From positions 852,501-916,500 of the forward strand of contig WAEK01000013.1 of assembly GCA_011634665.1 (NCBI GenBank): 64,000 nucleotides of DNA. Reading direction: 5' to 3'. The notes beneath the pieces are model-generated. The model did no database searches, was not told where the DNA came from, and worked only from the letters and a program-made list of their open reading frames with translations. How positions within the stretch are numbered: the stretch's first letter is position 1; each line of letters starts with the position of its first letter. The stretch comes from Mortierella sp. BCC40632 (lineage: Eukaryota; Mortierellomycota; Mortierellomycetes; Mortierellales; Mortierellaceae). Made by a program: the position numbers and the translations under genes. Below, piece by piece: positions 56,077 through 64,000 of this stretch.

Positions 56077-58657
56077 TTAGACGCAATCCTCAGGTCCTCG
56101 CTCAACGCCAAGTCCTCGCTCCACAGGTCGTCCCATCGCACGACGGGTCACGCCCGTTACACTGGTCATGCCCATCTTGACACTGTTGTACCGACGGGGC
56201 TGGATCGGAAGGTGCAATCCTCCATCTCCTCCTTCCTCATCAATCAACCCCTTGACTGCCGAGGATGACGACGATCCCGCGGCCACCTGTGAAGCACTGT
56301 TGGACCGGGACAAATGAGACGATCCCGTGGCAATCAAAGGGGAGGCCATCGGTGAACTCAAAGGTACTTTATACGCTGCCGGGGGTGGTCGCGTCATGGC
56401 TGCTGCAGGAGGCGCAAGTGGTGTGGGCATATTCGGACGAGGGTGCGACGTGCTGCTGCCAGAGCCTGTTCCCTGACCCGTTAATGGCGAAGGTCGTGGC
56501 GGTTTGTTGACATGACCGGTCACTGTTGCACTAGTCATAGTAGTTGAGGACGGTGGGCGTGTCTCCTTCTCTGTCGACTGTCCATCAAGCCCTTTTCCTA
56601 AACCGACCAAAGAACCAGCTCGCGGCCTCTGTTGACGCTGTTGTTGTTGACCCTCTTGATGTCTCATGACAGAGCTAGAATTATGTCGTAAGGTCGTCGA
56701 GCCATCAACATTGGTGTGGGCGAGTGGAGGTTGTTGAATAGTTGTTGTTGACCCTGCCGAGGTATCGCCATTTTTACCAGATGATGACGATGAAGAGGAA
56801 TCCGTTTGGAGTACACTCACAGATCCAGATCGAGGTCGTTGGCGAATACCTGTAGTTGCAATGGAATGGCTCCTACCCAAAGAACTGGTACTGCCTCCAC
56901 CGCTTCGCTCCAGTAGTCGGCTCGCTGTAGCTCTCGAGTCCATCTTGGTGGTACTGGCGGACCGAGTCACGGCTGCCTTGGTCATTGCGTCCAATGAAGA
57001 CATGACACTCTCTTGGGCTTGACTCAAAGGATCAGACTCTGAACTTTCATCAGAATCCGAGGCCACCTCAAGCGTCTTTCCCTCGGTCCTGTCGTCTTTC
57101 TGGGGATCACTTTTTCTTCTGCTGCTGCCGCTACTACTTTCCAAAGCAGTCTTGTCTTCATTTCCTTGTACTGACCGAGAATCCGATGGCTTACGCTCCT
57201 CATTATCCATGATCTCAGTCTTGCCTTCATAAAACGTATCCTGCTCATCCGGTTGAGTCAAGTCGGATCCATAGTCAGGTAATGTTGCCGTCTTAGCCTT
57301 TGGAATCATGGGCGTAAACGGTCTCTCGGACCATCCCGCAGCCGCATACTGCAGCGTTGCCTTTTCCTCCACTCGAACCTTCTCTTGTTGAACGACCGTC
57401 GAGAGTAACGACAATGGAGCCCGACTAACCCCTCCAACACCTGCTTCCGACACTCCATCTCCACCATGAAGCAAAGTCATGGGAGCCATCGAAGGTGAGT
57501 CCGCGTTAATGAATGAAGCAGAAGATGAGAGTAACAACAACCCCTTCTTTTTCTCCGTGCCAGACCCTCCTGAACCCGAATCAGGCTCCAATTCAGCTGG
57601 ACCTGCAGCCGAATCTTGTGAACCTTGTGGGTTTGAAGGCCGGCGATGATGTTGATAGACGGCGTCCGAGGTCGATGACGTACGCTTCAAGTGAGATGGA
57701 GCCCAGACGGGAGGTCGTGGCTGATGCTGATGTCTCTGGCTATTCTCGCCGCTTCCTTGCACAGACGAACCTTGCTGTTGTTGAAGCTGATACTGCAACT
57801 GTTGCTGTGACATGTCCGATCCGGGCATTGCATGGGGGTGATACATGGAGTGATGGCGACGCATACTCGACCCACTTCCATGAGATGGGTCGCGACGGTG
57901 ACCATGTTGGAAAGAGTGTGTATTTCCATCCATTTGAAGCTGCGCTTGATCGTTCATCGACAGTGGACGCACATTGGTTGTGCCATGCGAAGGTAACAGC
58001 CCCATCTGTCCATAGTCCATTGGAGGGTGATGCGGCTGTTGATCGCCATATCCAACATCAGCCGTCATTGAATGCATCGCACCGCTGCCGGACATGGGTC
58101 GAGTCGTGATCACATCTGTCAATTGATATCCATCCTGACTGCCTTGACTGCCGCAGCGTCGCGTCTCCATGGACTGTCGGTACTGATGCTGACGCTTCAA
58201 CTCTTGTAGAGACAGACCTACACGTTGCTGCTCCTCTTCGATCTGCTGCTGAAGTTGGTAGCGATCGCTCGACGCAGGGCGCTCCTGAACGTACTGATGA
58301 CTTGAAGCAGCATAAGCATCCTGCTGTTCAAAGTCTTCGCTTGGAATCAAATCATAGCCTTCACCAAAACTCAAGAGGGGCTGTTGCTGCTGAGTGGCCG
58401 CATTCCCCAGTCCATAGGGGTCATTCTCTTGGGCAATACCCGCTGATGACTGATTTCGGCATGGATCATGGGATTCGACAATATTCTGGAAAGCTGCATT
58501 GTTGGCGGTTGTGCCATGACCATGGTCTGAAGACTGAAGATGATATCCCAAGATCGAATCCTCAGAGTTGCGTGGCATATGGATCGCATATTCGTCCGAG
58601 ATTTGTCGAATCCTATCATTCTGCTCAACTGCCAATGCCCGCTGCTGTTGCTGCTGC

Positions 58658-58696
<39 letters not shown>

Positions 58697-58963
58697 AGTT
58701 GTTGCTGCTGATGATGATAGTGCGAGTATTGATCCAACTCAGCTGCATGTGGAGCATAGCCATATTGACTCATTTGTTCCTGAGTCATCACACTACCCCC
58801 ATCAGTATATTGGCCAGCCTGTGCCTCATGATGACGCCTAGGTTGTAGCTGCTGCTCCATTCCGATGCCTCCGTAGGCATCTTGCGACTGTGTCTGCTGT
58901 TGCTGATGCTGATGCTGTTGTTGTTGTTGCTGCTGCTGCTGCTGCTGCTGTTGTTGTTGTTGC

Positions 58964-58998
<35 letters not shown>

Positions 58999-61900
58999 CT
59001 GACTGTAGGCATTCATCATGGCCATAGCTTCATTTCCTCCAGTGCCCGCCAGGGCGGACATTGGGTATCCGGGTATATTGTCCTGGAGAACATTATTGTT
59101 GGTCGCCACAGATATCGCCTGAGCCTGAAGTCGTTGTTGCTCATGTTGCATTTGCTGTTGTTGCACTTGCATCGTCCCGACAGCAACACCCATGTTGTTC
59201 ACCAGATTCGTCAACATCTCATGTTGTTGTCGTAGCAACAGAGTTTCCTTGTAGAACTGGTCCCGCTCTGAAGAAAGAGTCGCAATTTGGTCACGGAGAG
59301 TCGCTACAAGATCCATCTCTTGATGGGCTATATGCTGCTGCTGTGGTAGTGGTTGCTGCTGCTGAACCTGCGATTGCTGTTGCATAAACTGTTGCTGTTG
59401 CTGCTGCTGTTGTTGCTGTTGCTGCTGTTGTTGTTGCTGTTGCTGCATTTGGAGCTGGAATGACTGTTGGTCCGGCATCATCATGGCTACAGCCAACTGC
59501 GGATCCGTATATCCAGCAGCACCAGCATAGCCTCCATCAAACCCATTATTCCCTCCAGCACCACTACCAACCCCTCCTCCATAGGATGACTCGTGCCCAG
59601 AGAGATTGTTGGCCAGAGCCTCATATCGATAGTTTTCTGGATAGAACCCCTTTCCCTGATCAGAGTCCAGGATAAAATCTGCTGCTGGACTTGCAAACAT
59701 ACCCTCCGGTGGCTCCTTGCTCAGCCCTGCACTCAGTCCCCCAGCATACATCCCAAAATCTGTGCCAGACGAATTGACAACAGAAGTGTCCAGTCCAAGT
59801 GAAGAGATCGTGCTTCTTGATCCTTGGTCATGAATGCTGCTGCTGTCCAAGGTCCCTTTCAACGAAAGTCGACCAAGCGTCTTTGAACGTGGTCTTCGGG
59901 CGTTGCGTGGCGGAGGAGGTGGTGGTGGCTGATTTGACTTTGAAGAAGGATGAGTCGATTGAGACCCATGGTTCGATCCTGAGGCTTTGGATGTTGTCCT
60001 GGTCTTCGAGGTATCGCTGCTAGCACCATAAGCTGGACGTGTCGATCCAGAAGCACTAGAGGTGGTAGTAGTGGTTGCATCAGATGTTGACGATGAGGTC
60101 CAGTCCATGGCACGTTCATTGGCTGATGTACGAGAAATAACTTCAACCACCAACGTCGACTCTTCACTTGTTCGCTCTGTTGGAACAGAGTTGAGGTCAG
60201 AGAATATGTCCGACAGTCTGCGATCCAATTTCCCAGAGGCACCAGTCCTCTCTTGCTCAAGGACACCAGAGCTGGCGCTGCTACGGCCCCACGAACTGTC
60301 CTGCCTTTGAGCGGTAGATGGTTCAATAACCTCTGCCTTGTACCTGCAATAATCGATCGAGTCGTCTGAATGGGGTGCAGCTGCAGAGGATCCAGTCGTC
60401 TTTTCAGGCTTTGGGGAGTGCGCCGGCCATTCGGTCTTGTTTTCTGTCAGAGCACTTTGTGGCTCATTCTCGCCGACCGTTGAAGCAGAGTTCAGGCTTT
60501 GGGCCTTTTTCACGGCGTCGAGAGGAAACACGTCAGGTACTTTCGAGATGGCCAGCTCGGATGGTGAGGTCTTTTCATGCGTTCCCCCCAAAGCTGAGGA
60601 TTTGCCGACTTCAGTTGGGCTGTGTGCCTTGAGTGAAGCGGGCGAGGTCTCAGAGTTGTCTCCTGAACCGGATGGCAAAAGGGTTGAGGAATGAACAGAG
60701 ATATGAAAGGGTCCCATGGCCGAATGCTTCTCAGATCCTGCACTTGGATGACTATCGCCAGCGTTACTGAGCCGACGCGGCTGCTGGTGCTGAGATCGGA
60801 GGGGCGATGCGGATGATCCAGGATTGAAGCGCGGGAGGGATGGACCATGCAAAATTGATGACCGTTCGTAGGAGCCTTTGGGAAGGTTGGTCGTTATCAG
60901 GTCCTGATCAATAAAGCTGCTGTCGCTCGACTCGCTGTGACTATAATGCCGCATGTTCTCTGAAGGATGATTCGAGTCTTTGGTTTGGTGATGGTCTGAT
61001 TGGTAGTCTTCGTCATCACGCACAACACCCAGCATGTCCCTTTCTGTCACTGCATACATCGGAACAGGAGCCGGTGCAAACGCATTCGATTCTAACGACC
61101 CTCTGGGACTGTCATCATGCTGTCCAGGATCCTGTCCTGGGAATGCGCCTGGGAACACAAATGATCGACGTTTAACACTCTTAGTCTGTAATGCCGAGTT
61201 GTTGTCACTGAGATGCAATGAATCAAAGTCTGCAAAGGGATCAGGCGAGTATAGGGGCTGGTAGTGGTTGGAGGGGCTGGTGGATCCAGGAAAGCCTCTC
61301 TCTTTTGGAGGTCGAGTAGGATCCAACACGAGTTCGGACGGGCTGCTGTCGCTCAGAGCGCTGGAAGAGGCGGAGGGATCATTCTTAGACTTAAAAATCA
61401 TCTTCATAAGCGACTTTCTAGAGCCTTGAAGCGACCAGGATGAGTTTGATTGTCCAGACCCTGTCAGATAAGTCAGAGGTGAAAGGGATGGTGATGATGA
61501 TGATGTGGACGATGCATTCGATGCTGAGAGTTGTCCTTTGGAAAGAACTGATGATTGAGCGGCTTGAGGTGAGGTTGGCAAGGCGTGAGAATCCGTGAAT
61601 GGGTCTTCGTCGTCTAGGTCGTCTCCTATCTGGACCTGGGCCTCTGCAACCACGACCCTCTCCTTGGGAATGTTGGTGCGAATCGAGAGAGCAGCCCGCT
61701 CAGGGATACTCAATGCCGGGGGTTGACTTCTGGCGGACACAGGCTCTGACTCTGACTCGTCCGTCGTCAGCTCATCTTCATCATTTTTTGCATCATCCAT
61801 GTCGTCACTGTCGCTATCTCCAACGTCCGGCCTCTCAGTAGCATCACTAGAGTCTGGCTCCTCAGATGTTTCGCCACCACTGACAATACTCTCCTCTTCC

Positions 61901-63829
61901 TCTTCCTTGACCTTTCCTTCATTGTCACTATGTCCACCCGCTGACACACCTGCTTCTTCTCGGTCGCTGTCATCGCTGCTCTCGCTCTCGAGCGGTGGCG
62001 CTGCTCCTGTTTTCTTGGTTCCAAGGACACGTGTCAATGACCAGAGAAGACCACTGTCCCACTGAGGCAGGATTCCTGGTAAAGTCTTTGTACGCTCATG
62101 TCGTGCAACATTAACGGTCGAGATGTCGTCTGAAGACTGAGCGGTCACAATAGAATCCTCTTCAGAGCTTTCTCTCGAACTTGGGCCTTGGTCCTCAGTC
62201 TCCCCTTCCTCCGCAGTCTGGAGTTCCTGTGCCAGAGAATCCTCAGAGGATCGTTCCTCGGACACTGGAAACGTTGGTGAGCTAAGGGCAGATGAGAAGC
62301 TGGTATGCAAAGAGTCCCTGTCCTGGGCGGTCAAGGATCCTAGAGACTGCGTCGAGCCATTGTTCCTGACCAGTGAATCAGAGAGTGCTGGCCTCGATTC
62401 GGATTTCCCTATAGATTGGAACCGAAGAAAGCGTTAGTCATCATGCAATAGAGTCTTGCTCCAAAGGGCGCACAAACAATTACCACAACATAATCCCCCG
62501 ATACTCCCAGTGAAATAGGGTTCTGTACGCACCATTGCCAAAGAGGGAGGCCCAAATTGATCTTCGCTTCGGTTCCTGCGTAGACGTCTCGGCATGAAGA
62601 GAAACCGTGGCTCCTGCACCCAAGAGTGGTGGGGTGGTGGTTGGCAGAGAGGATGTCTTGGAAGGGACAAGAGTACTCAAAGGCTTCACTTGGCGTGACC
62701 GTCTCCTCCTTTCAATTGACACCCTCGACATTTTTTCGATACTCTTTCGAACTGCCCGTTGGCGCCCACTGACGCTGCTCCTCCTGGACTTGTCGGGTCC
62801 AAAAGCCATACCTTTATCCTGCAACCGTCTTTGGTCTAATTCGTGGAGAGGGTCTGCCTCATCGTCACCATCTTCGTCATCATAGCCAATGTCTTCGCTG
62901 TCAACTTCAACGTCTTCTCCTTCAGTATCCTTGGTCGGCTCAGGCTGATCTTTCAGGGAGTCGGCTGTGGTGTCATGATCTGTGCTCTTGACCACCTGGT
63001 CATCAATACGATCATTCCTCAGAGTCATGTCTCGATCAAAGCCTGATCTCTGTGCTGTAGGGGGCATTGCTGGAGCTGAAATGCGTCCTGATGGCGGAAG
63101 GGGTCGGTCCTTTGACTTGTTGCTCGCTTCCAATGCCACGACCGGTGCAGGTGACCGGATCGCATTAACAGAATGACGATGCCGTGGCTGGTGTGATTGT
63201 TGGGGTGCCTGTAGAGAAGGAGGCAAATAAACTGACTCTGCTGGTCCTGAGGACGGCTTTGCTTGAGCCGCAGCGTCGTTCCTGGGCAAGGTCAATGGTG
63301 GGGCGGATCCGGAGGCCGAAACAGGTAAAGATAATGGCGCTGGCGGCGGAACTCTTTCCCGAGATGGAGTCACGACGGACTTTGTAGGCGCTTGCGACAG
63401 CGCTGTCGGCATCGTAGACGATATGGAAGGAGCAGACGATGAAATCGAAGAGGAGGAAGCAGACGAAGATGATGATGATGACGGAGGCGGCAAACGCCGT
63501 GCATGGATTCCATGCGCCCTTGCAGGTGGCAGTGTTGGTGGCGTGGGACGAGATCTGGGTGGCGCTGCTGAAGGAATGGACATTGCTTGAACAGTAGGAG
63601 TGGTTGTTACAGTGGTCGCTCCAGCAGTGGATCCTGGAGGTGGCAAGGACAGAGGCGAGGGCGAAGTAGGCGAAGGTGAAGGCGAGGACGACGAAGCTGG
63701 AAGGCCAGGCGAGCGAATGGTGGTGGCGACAAGGCCAGGCTGACTCTGGTTGTTCCCGACAGGCATCACTTCTGGAGACCGTGCTTGTCCTGGAAATCTA
63801 TTTCCCTGCGGACTTGGACCGATCGGCGG
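56077..63829 (-). CDS. Giant Ser/Pro-rich, polyglutamine protein (5' end unresolved)
   Basis: Two exons (63829-62533, 62408-56077) join in phase for at least 2,542 residues. ATG 63766 (MPVGNNQSQPG) is a possible start, but the frame is open upstream to an acceptor at 63830, and PPIGPSPQGNRFPGQARSPE there looks coding, so an earlier exon is likely. Most of the chain is disordered: Ser/Pro tracts, acidic stretches (EDVEVDSEDIGYDDEDGDDE), and basic short motifs such as KSIEKMSRVSIERRRRSRQV, RRSIWASLFGN and RKSLMKMIFKSKND. A coiled-coil segment (DLVATLRDQIATLSSERDQF) sits between three polyQ regions. Another basic motif is RSKTLGRLSLKGTLDSS. I see no catalytic domain and cannot name the family. 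A scaffold, cortex/polarity or transcriptional co-regulator role is possible. Confidence 0.75.
58641..58712 (-). repeat. PolyQ-encoding CAG/CAA repeat 1
   Basis: Mixed CAG and CAA codons encode about 22 glutamines in the giant protein. Interruption by CAA would limit slippage. Confidence 0.85.
58893..59002 (-). repeat. PolyQ-encoding CAG/CAA repeat 2 (longest)
   Basis: About 36 codons, almost all Gln with a few His near one end. This is the longest of the three tracts. Confidence 0.85.
59388..59448 (-). repeat. PolyQ-encoding CAG/CAA repeat 3
   Basis: About 20 glutamines, directly N-terminal to a shorter Gln-rich stretch (59330-59385) that leads into the predicted coiled coil. Confidence 0.85.
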
Positions 63830-64000
63830 CTGTTATTGAAGATGTAATCCAATAGAGAAAACTCCACGGCGTTAGCTCGAACCCAAGGGATTTTATTGCT
63901 GACTTTTTCTCTTTCTCTCTCTCTCTTTCTCTCTTTTGGATCATCCACACACATCCATCTTTGGCTCCGATCACCCGACCATCCCCATCGATGCTGCCAC
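63830..64000. other. Window edge upstream of the giant gene
   Basis: Contains a GA-rich stretch on the minus strand (63904-63936). One minus frame near the edge reads SIDGDGRVIGAKDGCVWM, which could be part of an earlier exon, but no donor could be placed with confidence. Confidence 0.3.

Noticed and set aside
57513..58109. 198-codon plus-strand ORF
   Set aside because: It is antisense to the giant polyQ protein's continuous 6.3-kb exon.

Overview
This is a nuclear fungal contig. Genes are split by short GT-AG introns with long pyrimidine tracts, 5' leaders are CT-rich, and homopolymers and dinucleotide repeats are very common. The set of expanded, poorly characterised proteins at 21-26 kb resembles families I associate with Mortierellomycetes (Mortierella / Linnemannia / Podila type soil fungi). 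That placement is an inference from gene content, not a measured identity.

Layout. 0-4 kb: MCM3 (minus, C-terminus outside the window) and an annexin (minus). 4-6.8 kb: no intact gene, but a decayed coding fragment near 5.1-5.4 kb. 6.8-12.6 kb: glutamate-cysteine ligase and chorismate synthase (both plus). 12.6-17 kb: a small proline/serine-rich ORF with its own TATA box and a secreted cysteine-containing protein (both minus). 17-20.9 kb: gene-poor and rich in simple repeats. 20.9-26 kb: an accessory block with a broken duplicate of a gene head, a nuclease-like ORF, a truncated family member and an intact 885-residue protein ending in nine nearly identical 28-residue leucine-rich repeats. 26-30 kb: gene desert.

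30-43 kb: zinc alcohol dehydrogenase, pyruvate kinase, a secreted protein with KPEEV repeats (all plus), then UTP14 (minus). 43-48 kb: MDM34 of the ER-mitochondria tether (minus), divergent from an FKBP12 gene (plus) that uses an 11-nt microexon. 49.7-51.6 kb: FYVE zinc-finger protein (plus). 52.9-55.5 kb: three tandem, equal-length (94 aa) CsbD-like small proteins (minus). 56-64 kb: a disordered polyglutamine/serine-rich protein of at least 2,542 residues (minus, 5' end unresolved).

Most of the window is housekeeping: replication licensing, glutathione and aromatic amino acid synthesis, glycolysis, rRNA processing, organelle contact sites. The parts most likely to hold undescribed biology are the 21-26 kb LRR/nuclease-like block, the CsbD trio, the KPEEV secreted protein and the giant polyQ protein. 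Exon boundaries were placed by hand from splice consensus and reading-frame phase. They are consistent except in chorismate synthase intron 1 and the C-terminus of the FYVE gene.
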